A stretch of 64,000 bases of DNA from Anisakis pegreffii (GCA_035041965.1 JAPYMA010003016.1:55959-119958), one strand, 5' to 3'. Counted from the stretch's first letter, positions 48,838 through 61,886 are shown. Notes: a model not told the origin generated them from the sequence alone. A program made the numbers and translations.

Positions 48838-51800
48838 TGCACTCAACAATTAAAGTCAAATTCTCATTCCATCAAATACACTCTATAATTGATCATTTAA
48901 CTGTTGAACGTTGTTGAGCAACAATATTCGATTGCTGTATTGTTGATTTCGGCTGTCAACACTCGTCAACGCATCCAGTAAATAGTATATGCTACAGAAT
49001 GAGAAACTGATTCGAACTGTGAAGTGAAATGAAACGAAGTGAATGAGAAAAAGTCATCAATAGAACAATATTCGCATGTGATGGTTATGAGAGTGAGCAC
49101 AACACGTCTGAAAAGAATGAGAATCCATCTAAAGCAGTTTGAATTGTGCGTGTCATAGACAATAGCTTTTCATGCAATCATAAGCAATTGAAATAATGAG
49201 CAACACAACGATCTAGGACACTAATTACTTTCAAGCCTCTGAGAAATTGAAGCAGTGAAGAGACTCTCAGCAACCTACCAAAAATAGGGCAATAATGACC
49301 GTGAAACAACCTACACAGACACTGCAGGCAAAAACAACCCAAATGCAATTCAGCTTCATTTGCTTGACTCCAGCTCAAGTTTCAACTCAGGCTTGTGTTT
49401 AGGTCTACGTTGTGGCTCATGTTCGAACTGAAAGTGAGTTAAATTAGCCCAGTTAATTTTTGGAGTTTTCTACAGCTCTCCAGCTCTACTTCATAAAAAA
49501 TCCTCTGAACATTGACATTTTTTGACAATATTTTGAATTTCTAAAAGTGTTTGTTTCATATGATCAAAAAAGATCAAAATTTGAGCCCCAGAAAATGCTC
49601 ATTTCACCTGTCAATCCAAATTTCTGGCCTGCCGCCTAGTTTGTTTGAGTTAGTCATTGATAACTGGAATTTATGTTAACTCAATTTGAACCCCTTCATT
49701 GTCATGATCGGACACGTCGACCTCTAAATCATGATTGTTAAAACAAGCATTCTCACCGATCAGTTCAAGCCATCCACAGAGGCAAACGTTGGACGAGCTA
49801 TGTGAGCAAAGAAATTATGTGACAAGTGTAACCATATGAATTTCAAGTTCCATGTCATAATTTCATGTTCTCTATTTCGTTCTAAACCTGTTTGTGTTGC
49901 ATTGAGTCTGTCTGAACTGTCAAAACAATTATTTTGCAATGAATAAATTTAGTTCACTTTCAGTCACACCGTACAAAAATAGAACTACCAGAACCACAAA
50001 TAGAACCACCACAAATCATCGCATCCAAAAACTCATCGAGTGTGAAATGATCTTTGAATAAAAGTGCTTTTTATGATAATACTGACAACACACTCGTCGG
50101 ACGTTATCTGCAATAAATCGTTTGCGTTCAATTGGATTAAAAACGTATTTTCGGTCTAGCGACTGAACAGCAGCAAATACGACTGTTCTCATTCTGATCA
50201 CTCAAACTTTTATTTTGCATTTATTTTGCTCATCATTTCCTCCTAAAAAACGCCTCTTTACCAGTTTTTTTTTGCCGAACGGCAATTTAGAAACTGCAAA
50301 ATATTATTTCAAAAAAGTTCAGTTTTTTATGTTTTTTGGAAAATATAATATTGCGTGAGAATTTTGTATTTTCCACGGGAAGAATATAATATTGCTCGCA
50401 TATGTTAGTGTCGAAATGTTGACCACATGTAGTCTTTCGGCAGATTTCAGTGTGAATTACTTCATGTGGACATGGCCACAAATTATCGTAGGTTTTCATT
50501 TCATCACTGAAATAAATCGGGGAGGACGAGGGATAATGAATGGAGAAAATTTTCGGCCTCCAGAACTAGTGTGTTACAGGGATGGAAAAAAAGTCGGAGA
50601 CGAGGAAAATCTGGGACGAAATTTTACAGTAGGAGACCTCGAAAATGTGATTGTCTCAAAAAAATTCGGGACGGTCGTGGTCCCCGAAAATGCTCACCCT
50701 CGCAACACACTACCCGGAATAGCAAGCCTTATCAGGTTCACTCCCCTTGCCGAAGATCTTCCTGCGTATCGAGTCGTAAGAATCGGCATTGTCGCCCTTT
50801 GCTTGCACAGTCACACACCTCATTATCAGACCTAATCGTAAGTGTTCACGATACTAACAATCGCGTTTGAACGTGTAATTCATCAAATTGAAAATTGTTA
50901 TCTTGCGTTTCACTGCTGAATGAGCAATTCTACAGACGACATTTTGTTATTATTAGCATCAATAGTCATGAAAAAAAAGGAAGATGATGCGATGACTCGT
51001 CGAGCCCATTTTTTCGCTTGTTGACTATTCACGTTCACGTTCATGTGAATATTTCATCATAACGTTATGATTTTTGCAAATAGAGCCGTGCATGTAAATT
51101 TCCTTAGTTTACAATGAAACAATTATTCCATTCTCAACCTCATTGTCAGCAATAAAGAACCAAAACTATCGCATTTTTCTGGATCATTCAGCATGGGATT
51201 CAAATGTTTCTTTCAATTTTAACACGTAACCGGTCAACCATATATAAGTGTAGCTGTAGACATGTATGGGTAAAGCTCTTAAACTCGTTAGCACAAGCCT
51301 GAATATGAGCATAGGCCTAAATGCAAGTCCTAGAGTAAGACTGAGCTTAATTTTAAGCCCATTACGACCGGATCAGGGTGAGATACGAACCTTTTTATTC
51401 CTAAACTCTTTATATCGTAATTTACGAATTGCTATTTTCATGCATTTCGTCCTAGAATTAGATGGGTGCATGTAACCTTAATCCTTATTTTTATCTTACA
51501 CTGAACTATTTTCCAATGCGCTATGATAGCCTGAAAGATCAAATGATTGTTTGATAGAATGTCTTTTTTCAGTAGAAGAAGTGTTGCGATTTTCGAAACG
51601 CTCTCATTAGAGGATGAGTTTAATGATTGCGGGATTAATATTTGCCCACTTTCAGCGTCTTTAAAACTTATGATTGCTGAGCAGACACCATGAACAGTTG
51701 TTATCAAAACAATTCATCAAAACAATGTCATATTTTGAATAATTTTGATTTTTGGTGTTCACTTGAGAAGCGATTGATGAAAACAGTGAAGTAAATTGTT

Positions 51801-52368
51801 TTTATATCGCAGCTCACAACAAGTTCTCAGCTGTTTGTCAGCTGGTGATTTTGAATTATTTCATTATTCATTCGTTCATTCATTATGTTCTGCTATTGAA
51901 ATTATTGCAGTTAAGTATTGCAGTTTTGTTTTTATGATATTTACTTGAACACTTTTCAGTTGAACGAACACATTCCTCGTTCTTAATTTTTAAATCGAAT
52001 ATGGTATGTCAATTGTGTAACGCGATCAAACTACTTTAGAGAAATGCGATAGGTTACGATTGGATCTCATGGTTTTGAGTTGAATGAACACTCAAATTAA
52101 ACTATTTAAAATTTATTGAATGCATAAATTCTTCGCTAAATATAACACAGAGTGTAAAGCAACACAGAGTGTAAATGTATTCATTGCACGCTCCTATCAG
52201 TTGGAAATTCACGTGAATTACATGTTGTCAATATTCTCAGAACACTGATAATTTATCATATTGCGTTTGTTTTGATAGTAACGAGAGATGAAAGGAATAT
52301 TAACTGTAACTGATCGTGAGTCTACGGAGTACTTGATTGCGTTCACTATTTTTGCATGTCTGTAGACT
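48838..52368. other. No supported gene; one GC-rich open stretch
   Basis: Mostly AT-rich. At 50520-50840 the base composition becomes more GC-rich and two overlapping plus-strand frames are open (147 and 99 codons); neither shows a domain, and the block may be a transposon fragment. A minus-strand frame at 49343-49263 reads MKLNCIWVVFACSVCVGCFT... up to a GTAGGT donor and could be a lone signal/membrane exon. Degenerate GCCTAAGCCTGA-type repeats occur near 49385-49440 and 51280-51350. Confidence 0.45.
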
Positions 52369-52616
52369 TCATCTGCAAAGTGAGCCAAAAGAAACTCCTC
52401 GCTTATCGCTTATTTCCGTGTTACTCTCACAAACGAAATTGGAGTCGGAACTCGAGCCAGTGGGTTGGAGAGAGCTCTGATAACGGTTCGTTCCTGCATT
52501 CTCAAGAGTTGTCATACAATTCGTCTCTCCTCTCATTTTGTTCATGGCAGCAAAAAATATGTTCGACTGTCTTAAAATATCCGACTCGAGAGTGAGAATC
52601 ATGTTCATCGAGTTTT
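52369..52616 (-). CDS. Possible exon, Ser/Asn-rich, 82 codons
   Basis: A minus-strand open segment directly after a CCTTTTCAG acceptor (phase 1), reading NSMNMILTLESDILRQSNIF and ending ...DKRGVSFGSLCR with TGA. The strong acceptor and polar composition favour a real terminal exon, but no upstream partner or domain was found. The plus strand is also open here (52356-52595). Confidence 0.3.
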
Positions 52617-53140
52617 CTGAAAAGGCTATTTGAAATGTATTTTTTTAAAAGCAAACAACGTTTCATTATTCGATTTCATGCTCGGGCCATATCTCTACCG
52701 AATCAATCTTCATTTGCTGCACATCATTACGCCTTGATGATAACTACACCGTTCATTTAATACAATATTCATTTCGTTGATGTTATTTCAAGTTATGAAT
52801 CATTTGCATTCTATACAACTCAAATGTCCTTACGACTGAACAGTTCCTTCGGATTGTAAATCGATTTACGACCGTACTGTGCCGTCAGTCAAAAGTACAA
52901 CTGGGTACATTGATACACCGTTCGGTTTCGAGCGAAACATCTCTCAACGAGCGGAACTGGGATCCGCGACGGACCAGTTTACGGTCGAACGAATTATCAC
53001 GGAGATCGTTCAGCGTCCGCCGAGTGCTCGAGTTTTGCAATCAGTTCTCTAGCGCACATAATGCAAAAATGATCCATGAGTGGATAAAGGACGACGATCG
53101 AAACGAGACGATCGATTCGCGAGGATTATTACATGAAAGT

Positions 53141-53225
53141 AACATGGATTATTACAAAGATTATTACAGTTCGCAAGGATTATTACAAAATTTCATGTAA
53201 TTATTACATTACATGAAATTACATT
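53141..53225. repeat. Irregular GATTATTACA repeat
   Basis: Five or more copies of (G)ATTATTACA spaced by about 10-20 bases, followed by an ATTACATTACATGAAATTACA run. Confidence 0.7.
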
Positions 53226-53903
53226 ACAAAGCGTACCTCATAGCATGGTTTTGTCTCGATTACATCAATGATATCGATATGACAGTTGATTTCGTTGAAA
53301 ACTTGATGAAGACATTTGCTCAAACCGGATAGTGTATGAATGTCATCGATTTTATCGATTCTAAGCCAGTCTATGATTTGGCTTATACCTATTAATCTAG
53401 TTAAAAGTACAACTGATTGCCAGTTCTGCAGTTGCGATGAATAAAATCGACAATACGAGTGTTCTTGACTGCAGTTGTGCTTTTATTCAGAGCGTATGCG
53501 TCGACCAGTTACACAGCACTTCCGTACCCCTGAACCTCAGAGTGAATTTGAGCGCAGACGACTGATATGATAGTGTCTTGTCATGACTGACTAGTATTAC
53601 TACTCTCGTAATGATTATCATTGTCATTGCTGTTGTTACGTATCATAGCCTTCATTCAATCTCGACTCATTATCAGTATCATAGCCTTCATGGCAACTTT
53701 CGTACTTTTTATGGTTTATATTCGCTGACTAATTTTGAACTCCGCAATCGATTCTGCAATTCATCCAAAGTGGAAGGTGTAGTTTAATATTTGCAATCAA
53801 TGAATCGAACCATTGATAGCGTGTGCTGACGCCATCGACGCTTACTTCATAGATCGTAACAAATTTTTGTGACAGGATGCTGTCAGTCATGTCATAGGAT
53901 GAG

Positions 53904-54372
53904 TTTTTATGTTGTTAAGTGTTTGCATTATGTCAGACATCACCTAGCGATGCTTAGCACTGATAAGACATCTCATAGCAATGTTCAAGGATGGTACAGT
54001 CATGGAAGATATTCATTCCTCTGTTATAGTTTGTGATGCGTTTCATTCATTCATGAAGCCCATGAACTTCATTTATTAAAAACGAATGCTGATGTCATTG
54101 TGTGTTAAGGATGCATTTTTTGAATTTTGAAAGATCACATAAGTAATTTTTATGTTGTTACGTGTTTGCAGTATGTTGTTAGTACTGATAAGACATCTCT
54201 TAGCAATGTTCGAAGATGGCACAGTCATAGAAGATATTCATTCCTCTATCATAATTTGTGATACATATCATTCATTCGTGAAGCCTGTGAAGTTCATTTA
54301 TTAAAAACGAATGCTGATGTCACTGTGTGTTAAGGATGCATTTTTAAATTTTGAATGATCTGATAACGGATC
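53904..54372 (+). repeat. Tandem duplication of about 240 bp, two diverged copies
   Basis: Copy 1 (about 53904-54146) and copy 2 (about 54147-54372) share TTTTTATGTTGTTA, CTGATAAGACATCTC, GAAGATATTCATTCCTCT, TTCATTTATTAAAAACGAAT and GTGTGTTAAGGATGCATTTT in the same order, with scattered differences. No coding content. Confidence 0.8.
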
Positions 54373-55230
54373 ATTTACAGTGGCGTTATTTTTTTTCTCA
54401 GGTGTTTTTTTAGAATAAAATCTTTCTAAAATTGGTCTCGTGTTCTTCCTTGGCGTGATTGTTATCAGATTGTCAACATTTTCGACAGCCATATATTTTA
54501 AAGCGTGTAGTTTTGAACCTTTGGACCTATAAAATTTGGACGTTATCATGTTGAATGGATGAGTTATATCCTTTAAAAAACATCCATAAAGGTGCCATTC
54601 TTATGAAATCAAATTTATTACTCGTCATATCATTTTTCACGTACCCTTCATTCGTCACCACATTTGCTATGAACACTTACTGTATAAAAGAGTCTCGTAT
54701 TGTCATTTCGATAGTATCCTGACCGTGACAGTGTCTGTTCTTCAATTCACTGGATCAATTCCCTATCCTTTCAAAACATCCAGAAATCAGTTGTAAGGTT
54801 GATCATTACTGTCGCTAATGTTTTTAAGTTTTTGCTCCATACCCAAGAGAAATTATTCTCGCAAAAGTTTTCTCCCCACCCTATTGCTTCTACTAACACC
54901 TCTAATCGGTCCACTTTCATTTGATTCAAATACACGTTACAAGTTTTCCGTGCTACTGTTCGCATTGTGACGAAGTAAAATTTACGCCGAAGAGCATAAG
55001 GTCTTCAATAGTAGCATTTTCGCAACTACTCAATAGAGCGTCTTTTCAACATAACTGTGCGTTAGAGATGAAGACATCGCAACCGATTCAATTAGGTGTA
55101 AGTGGCACAGAGCTGCTAAGGAAGATCTAATTCGCTTGTCTGGTTCACTGGACGGAGTGGAAACTGAAACAAGTGAACAAATTCTAGTAGTTTTTACATT
55201 AGCTGTGTACTGAATACTCAGTCTAAGATT

Positions 55231-55270
55231 GCGAAGAGGCCCTCGACCAGACGGACGAGGGCCTCTTCGC
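55231..55270. repeat. Perfect GC-rich hairpin, 15-bp arms
   Basis: GCGAAGAGGCCCTCG and its exact complement flank a 10-nt loop (ACCAGACGGA). It stands out in AT-rich surroundings. Too short for a typical miRNA precursor. Confidence 0.85.
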
Positions 55271-55807
55271 GATGTACTTGAATAGGGCACATGCATGAAC
55301 TGATATGATAAACCGGAGTTGTTTTTGTGTTACATTACTGCTGAAGAAACACATGCACAATTAGTTTCACTCAGTTGGATTTTTCAAAATATTTTCTTTT
55401 ACAATCCAATGTTTTTTCGTGTCTGCCTTGCATAGCAACGATGGAGTTTTGTCGCAGAGAAATGACAACAGCTCTGCTGCGGTCAGGAGCAAAAACATTC
55501 GTTTGTTATGTTGATAAAATAAGTGATTTTTGGTTCATAGTAAGTAAAGACAGAGTATATAATGCGGTCCTTTCTTCGCACCCTGAATTGTTATCTGTTT
55601 TTGCTCTGAACTACTTTTTAAGCGCTTTTAGGACTTGTATCGTCTTCACTTTACTTGTCTGCGTTAAAAAAACCTGAATCCTTGCTACTAGTTATTAATA
55701 TTGTTCACTGATAACGTTCGCTTTTGTATCGTTCATTTTCGAATCGTTCGTCGTCTCTCTGAAGTTGAAGATATTCTCCATTTATAGATTGATATTGACT
55801 ATCAAAG

Positions 55808-58151
55808 ATGGCAAGCGCTGCAAACTTCGCAACTACAGTCAAGAGCCTAACTAATCGAGTTGCAATCATCACTGCATCCACTAAAGTAATTGTGACTTTA
55901 TCAGCTTATCAATTATGATTAGGTTCATCAGTTCTCATTAAGTGACAACAGTGAAAATACCAATGATAATGAAAAAACTGTATCATCTCATAGTGCAAAT
56001 GTTTCTGAAGTGATAAATGAATAATGCTCATTGTCAGGTGACACTTAAGCAGGATTATTGAAAATGTCGTAATGTAGATTGAAATCAAGATATTTTCACA
56101 ATGGAAGACCTGAATGATCAGTGATTGGTTTTGTTCAGGGTATTGGTTTTGCAATAGCGAAACGATTGGGGTTGGATGGGGCAGCGGTGGTTGTGAGCAG
56201 TCGCAAAGAAGATAATGTCAGAGTAAGTGTGTCCTCAATAAATTGATACGTTAGGAAAATTAAGTAGTGTGTTGTTGAGATGATTACCTCATTCTTTTGC
56301 TGTTTGAAATAAACACTCGACTTGAATTTGTCTGGAAATTTTGAATGTCTGAAAGTTTGAACAACGAAAAATTTGACTTCAATTAAAAGATGTTTTCTAT
56401 CACAGAGTCATAGAATCGTCAACGATCAACTGCAAATCGTGAATGCTTTGAAATCAAATTTTTGAAAATTTTTCGTGATTAGTCTAAACAGAGGGTTATT
56501 CAGAATACTTTGAAAGAATGTGTTTCGAAGAAATTATATTGCAGGGAGCAGTTCAATCGTTACGAATGGAAGGCATAGATGCCGACGGCTGTGTGGCACA
56601 CGTTGCAAAAGATGAAGATCGACGAAAATTATTCGAGTTCACAATCGAAAGGTTCCATTCACATTCATTTATTTATTTATTTAGTTTCACTCAATATTAA
56701 CTTTTGAAAAATATTGAATCTATTCACAAGATCTCTTCAATATGACTGCAGTTCCATTAGCATTATAAGTGAAGGTGAAAATTCTATTTTCAGGTATGGC
56801 CACTTGGATATCCTGGTATCGAATGCAGGTGTGAACCCGTATTACGGAGACTTATTGAAGATATCTGAAGAAGAATGGGACAAACTTGTGAATGTTAATG
56901 TTAGTATTTACTTGTACGATTGCGAAGTGACGATACTTGCTCATATAAATTCAGTCGTTTAAAGTGGATTTTATATTTATCGTTGAATAATCTTATCCGT
57001 TGTATTCAGGTTCGATCGGCATTCTTGCTAACCCAAGAAGCAGTTCCGTATTTGGAGAAGACGGGCAATGGCAATATAGTTTACGTATCATCGATTGCTG
57101 GTTATGCACCGATGCATAATTTAGGTGCGTACAGCATCATGAAATCTGCTTTGAATGGCATCAACAAATCATTTAGTCAATCGTTGGCTCATCGTCATAT
57201 TCGCGTTAATGCGATTGCGCCCGGTAATTTTTTGATTTTAATCATTGTCAGTGTGATTTTCTTCAGTTTCGCTCATTGGATTCATTGAGTTTGAGTGTGA
57301 TATGATGTTGATATGAGGGAGATCGTTTGCGACTGGATCCCGTCTAGAATTGAAATAAGGTTTTTATTATTAATCTAGTAAACGGATTCGGCTGATTGTG
57401 GGCTTTCTTTTGTGTATGACAAGGAAAATGTTATGAAAAGCTGTAATTTCAAGATGTTCATTGATTGTGAGTGAAAATTGCTCGAATCCAAATGAGTAGA
57501 TAAAATGGCTGATAGTTAATTTTTTGAATATTATTTGTTTATACTGATGCCAAGTATTTGACGAGTTTATTTTAATCGAATGTTTTTGTCAGGTATAATC
57601 CGAACAGACTTCAGTCGAGCGTTGTATGAATCACCGTCAACATCCGATGATGTTACTCGTCATATCCCGTTGGGCCGTTTGGGTGAGGCGGATGAGTGCG
57701 CTGGAGCCGTTTCTTTTTTGGTATTACTTTAGTTTACTCGACTCAGTGTATATCTTAGGTTTATTTAAATGCTTCACTTGGGGTGATTTATTTTCGTCGA
57801 ATCAAGTGATCAGCAACGGATTGATTCATCTTGATGTTCTGACATTGCTTTCGTTTTAAAATGAGAGGAAGTTTGTTCAAATGACAATGTTGAATCAGCC
57901 AATAGGTTCTTCAATTTCCTCAAATTTTTGACATAAAATTATCGTTTTTCAATTTATGACTATTACTGCTATCAATTGTTGCCTTTATGCGATATTCTTG
58001 TAGCAGTTATATTATGGGTTTATTATTGATTATCAGCTTACTTGTTCATTAGCTATTGTACTGAATATAATTTATTAAGGTATCGGACGAGGCGAGCTAT
58101 ATAACCGGTGAAACAATTTGTATTCACGGTGGCATTCCAACACGAATGTAA
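55808..58151 (+). CDS. DHRS4: Short-chain dehydrogenase/reductase, DHRS4 type, 7 exons
   Basis: Exons 55808-55885, 56139-56222, 56545-56651, 56794-56899, 57010-57223, 57593-57720, 58080-58151; phases join and give 262 aa, close to the family's usual 260-280. The NAD(P)H-binding motif is TASTKGIG (22-29), followed by VVVSSRK, where the Ser-Arg pair suits NADP(H). The NAG motif is at 100-102. Catalytic residues are S153 and Y166-S-I-M-K170, with N124 in the expected Asn position region. DHRS4-specific matches include DILVSNAGVNP, HIRVNAIAPG, RLGEADECAG and ASYITGETI. Known role: NADPH-dependent reduction of retinal and other carbonyls, usually peroxisomal. The protein ends TRM; the usual signal is SRL-like, so peroxisomal import is uncertain. 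The start is the only ATG giving a phase-0 donor (GTAATT) before GIGFA. Confidence 0.95.
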
Positions 58152-60339
58152 TGCAAATGTTGTATATGAATGATATTATTTGTAATGTAATATCTAAAAT
58201 ATGCATGGAATCAGTTGCCTTTTTATTGAAGGTCTTTAATGTAATATTTACGTTATTGATGTAACACTGAATCTGCAATTCAGCTGTATTTTCCAGCTGA
58301 ACGGTGTATTATTTTTTCAATACGTTTCAAAACGAGTATCTGATTGGAGATGCTTAGTTCGGGTTGATTTGAATCATTTTGTTTGCGTGATTCAATCTGT
58401 ATTAGAGTTTATCGTGTTGAGAAGTTTTGAATTTTTAAATGCTTTAAAACTTGACGTTTCAACAGTATTGATATTCTTGTAAGAGCAGTTTCATTGCTTT
58501 TACGTCGTATTTATGTTGTACCTGCGATAATATCATTCTGATTGTCATTGTTGTCAGATTAGAATACTCATTTGTTTTCAATGGATTTTAGGGTTAATTT
58601 ATTCATAACTATTTTGCTTCGACTCATAGATAACAGAATAGATCTCAGTGAATTAGAAACTGTTTAAGAATGTATCTTCGAACAGAAATAGTCGTTGATT
58701 TATATGATAGCCTCTGGAAATAAATCAAAGCCGTTCAATTTTACCGTAACATGTTAACTGTTGTAACTTAATACTTCCTCCTGCAAGTTTTGTATGTTAT
58801 TGAACATCATTTTGGGTGTTTTTTGCAGTGCTTTTATTTGTAATTGAGAACGTTGTATTTGATACGCTCGGTTATCTTACTATTAACTGTATATTGCTCG
58901 TGATGTGTTCGATTCTTCATACCTGTCACAGCAAACTGAATACATTCGTGCTGCTGGTATGATATTTGATGTTATTGCTTCGAGATTTTGTGATTTGAAT
59001 CGGTGCGTTTCCTGTTGACCTCAAGTCGATCCTCTCGTGTGCAATTTGAACTGCTTTGATCAAGAAATCTCTTTTTAAGCACTCAGCAACTTGAATATTT
59101 AATTTCTGTAACTGTAAGCTTGAATGTAAAAGATTGATTGCTCATTCGCATTAAGTTATTAGATATTTTAGTATCTATATGATATAAGCAACAGTAAGAA
59201 TAGTAATCACATTTCCAGTCATACTGCTGATGAAAATATTAGTAGCAAATATAGGAATGGCCTCAGGAATAGCACATTTGGAACTATGAATAACAGTGAT
59301 TATGCGTTTTACATTGTCGTTTTCTTTACCTCACTCACAATTCTATACATTTGATGTTATGCGTTGTGAACACGTTGAAAGTTTATTATGTGTAATTTTA
59401 AAATTGGAAGTAAAGTTTCAATATTACTCTCAAATATTATTCTCTTTGTATTTTCACCCTTTGAATATTTGGTCAGATGAATTTGATACGGTGGGAACTT
59501 CTGAAGTATTGTCTCAAAATCGGACTCAAATATGATCATCGATGAGAAATAACCGCAACTTTTGGACTGAAGAATGGATTCTATCAGAACTTACAAAGTG
59601 TACTCTGGAAGATGCATGCTTTTGCATTCACTGTCGAGATGTGGTTATTATCGTGAATGCAGTGCAGTTACAAATCTAGGTGGCTATTTATTCTCTCTTC
59701 TTATCGCTCTCAAGTTACTCGGCTGCTGTATATTGTTTGCTAACAATAAGAAAGGTGCATACGTAAGGAGATTTTTTTGGTATTCCTTGGCGATGATGCT
59801 GTTAGTTAGGGTTAAGAGCTGTGCGAGCCCTCTAGAGTTTGTAGTTTGTGATGTCAGCTGAGGTGTTTCATTTTCATCGTATTGTTCACGGGAATATTTG
59901 GGTGTTCCTGTACAGAAGCACGTAGACGTAATTACAGACTACACCCATTTCTCCGGTCAAGGAGAGAGGGGTGTAGTCTATAACACACACGGAACATGCG
60001 TCAGCCATGGCATGTATGAAGATATTGTACTACAGCTATTTTCTCATAATAACAACTGATTTCTCGAACGAGTGAGGAGCTAATTCATGGTTCTGGATGT
60101 TGAGGAGGTTACTAGGATTGTTCTTACTAACTCTAGACAACTTCGTTTGTTCTGGAGCCAGCGATAAAAACTACTATGACGGCTGTTAGTTCATTAGATT
60201 TAACGTAGTTTGTAAATTAATGGAGAAAGTGAACTTAAAAATGAGTGATCACTAAGCATTGAACTTAACTAAGTAGTATTGATACTATTTCTACTGGCTG
60301 CTGGGTGGAGTGAACTGAGGTTTCAAAGGCTCCTTCTAG
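58152..60339. other. No supported gene
   Basis: 3' flank of the SDR gene, then AT-rich sequence. Open frames at 59296-59535 and 59574-59861 lack domains and coding bias. A hairpin lies at 59936-59979. Confidence 0.5.
59936..59979. repeat. Near-perfect hairpin, 19-bp arms
   Basis: AGACTACACCCATTTCTCC pairs with GGAGAGAGGGGTGTAGTCT across GGTCAA, two mismatches. GC content is above the local average. Confidence 0.75.
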
Positions 60340-61886
60340 AGAAAAGGATGACGTAACGAATTTGGACCACAACGTACGTTTCGAAAACACAAAGGTAATA
60401 CGCTAAAACTCGATCAAATATTCAATTTATCATCACCGCTAGGCAAAAAATATGCAGTTGGACAAGGTCCGAAGAATTTTACCAACAACTAGTGAATACA
60501 GATCGCAATCGCTTGACAACTCAATTCTAAAACTAGCCTATTTTCGGAAACACCAGATGGTTTGAGTTGAATCGAAAATTTTGAATGGATATACGCAGAA
60601 CATGATATTCCGTTAGCGATTGGCTGGATATTAATTCAGCCGTTTTAGTCAGTCACTACTGCTAACTGAAAAAGCCAATTCCATAGCATTTCAGGTCAAA
60701 AAACTGCCCAATATTGATCTAATCGATCCAAAGCGAGCAATAATCGATATGGCTCATGATATCGTCAATCGTGGCTTAGCACCCAAACGAAGTGGATATC
60801 GCGCTCGACAAACTCCTAACACAGCTACAAGCAACGAACACCGTCGTCCACCTATCATATTCAAATTGTCTAATTGTCTGTATCGCCTGAATAACCAATC
60901 GCAGCACACTTCTCTAAAGAAACATGCTTTCTTATTTGTACTCATCATGCACCCACTCCCACTGCACGGCGACTCAATCAGTCTCAGTAACAGCATCACA
61001 AAAACATCGCTGTCGTGGATAAAACCATCGCCAGTAGTGGAGAGAATTTGCAGCAGTCAACTCCTTCACTATATATAAGAATAATTTTGAAGATATCCTC
61101 CATTATCACCGTTTCCTCTGAACAATTACACGAGCATCGCCCGTCGACCACCACAAAAAGATGACCTGTCACCATAATTCGGGATTTTCAAAGGTAACCC
61201 CAAATTTTGGTGAGCAGGTCATGAAACAAGCGGTAAAAATCTTTATTGTGAATAATATCATTCAACAATGTGAAAAATACAACAAATGAACAACAAAAAA
61301 CGAAGCATCACTCCAAACAAAATCACATCAAAATGTGAAAGAGGGATTTTCATCTTCATATAATAGCCATCAGCTTTGACACTGAGATTTTCAGGGATTA
61401 CTTCAGTGAGATTCCATAACACACCAATTTTATGGGTGGAAAACTCGACTATTCATATTCTCAACTCATCCCATTGATCTGAATATTTGCATGCAATTTT
61501 CAAAGCAACTTTCGAATTATTTCAGTGCCACTATTGACAGGTGATAATTATACTGGTAATTACTAAACTTTCAAGAGTTTTTTCGAAAATGTTTCCCCAA
61601 GCTACCTTCCCTCAAGAAGTTATGACTCAGTCAGTCTTGAGCCTGAGAAGATTTCACGCCAGCAACCTAAAGAGAAGTCTAAACTCGATGCAGAAGCTAA
61701 ACAACAGCTACCTAGCTCATCATCAGCAAATGTAAAAGCTCTCAAATGTGGTGAATTGTTGAAAGCAAAGGTACTCATTCATCATTTTGGCCCTATTCAA
61801 ACCCCATCTTTTAGTTTATTTTAGTGGCACTAGAAAGAGATAATAATCAAACTGGCAGGGGAAACAAGGATAGCATCGACAATGTT
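60340..61886 (+). CDS. Exons of an unidentified plus-strand gene
   Basis: Likely exons: 60340-60394 (EKDDVTNLDHNVRFENTK, donor GTAATA), 60695-60937 (VKKLPNIDLIDPKRAIIDMA...GLAPKRSGYRARQTPNT..., donor GTACTC), 61576-61770 (SFFENVSPSYLPSRSYDSVS...LEPEKISRQQPKEK...LKCGELLKAK, donor GTACTC), all joining in phase 0. A further segment at 61825-61886 (ALERDNNQTGRGNKDSIDNV) has good sites but needs phase 1, so it is uncertain. If 60937 is not the true donor, the second exon stays open to 61078. The polar, Ser/Lys/Gln-rich composition suggests an intracellular, partly disordered protein. No family recognised. Both ends of the gene are unresolved. Confidence 0.4.

Larger units (their letters stand above)
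52617..55807. other. Gene-poor stretch with small repeats
   Basis: Contains a plus-strand open frame at 52910-53200 rich in Ser and Arg (SLRSNELSRRSFSVRRVLEF) that could be an exon but lacks a clear acceptor, an ATTATTACA-rich repeat, a diverged tandem duplication at 53904-54372, and a GC-rich hairpin at 55231. The end should contain the promoter of the SDR gene. Confidence 0.45.
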
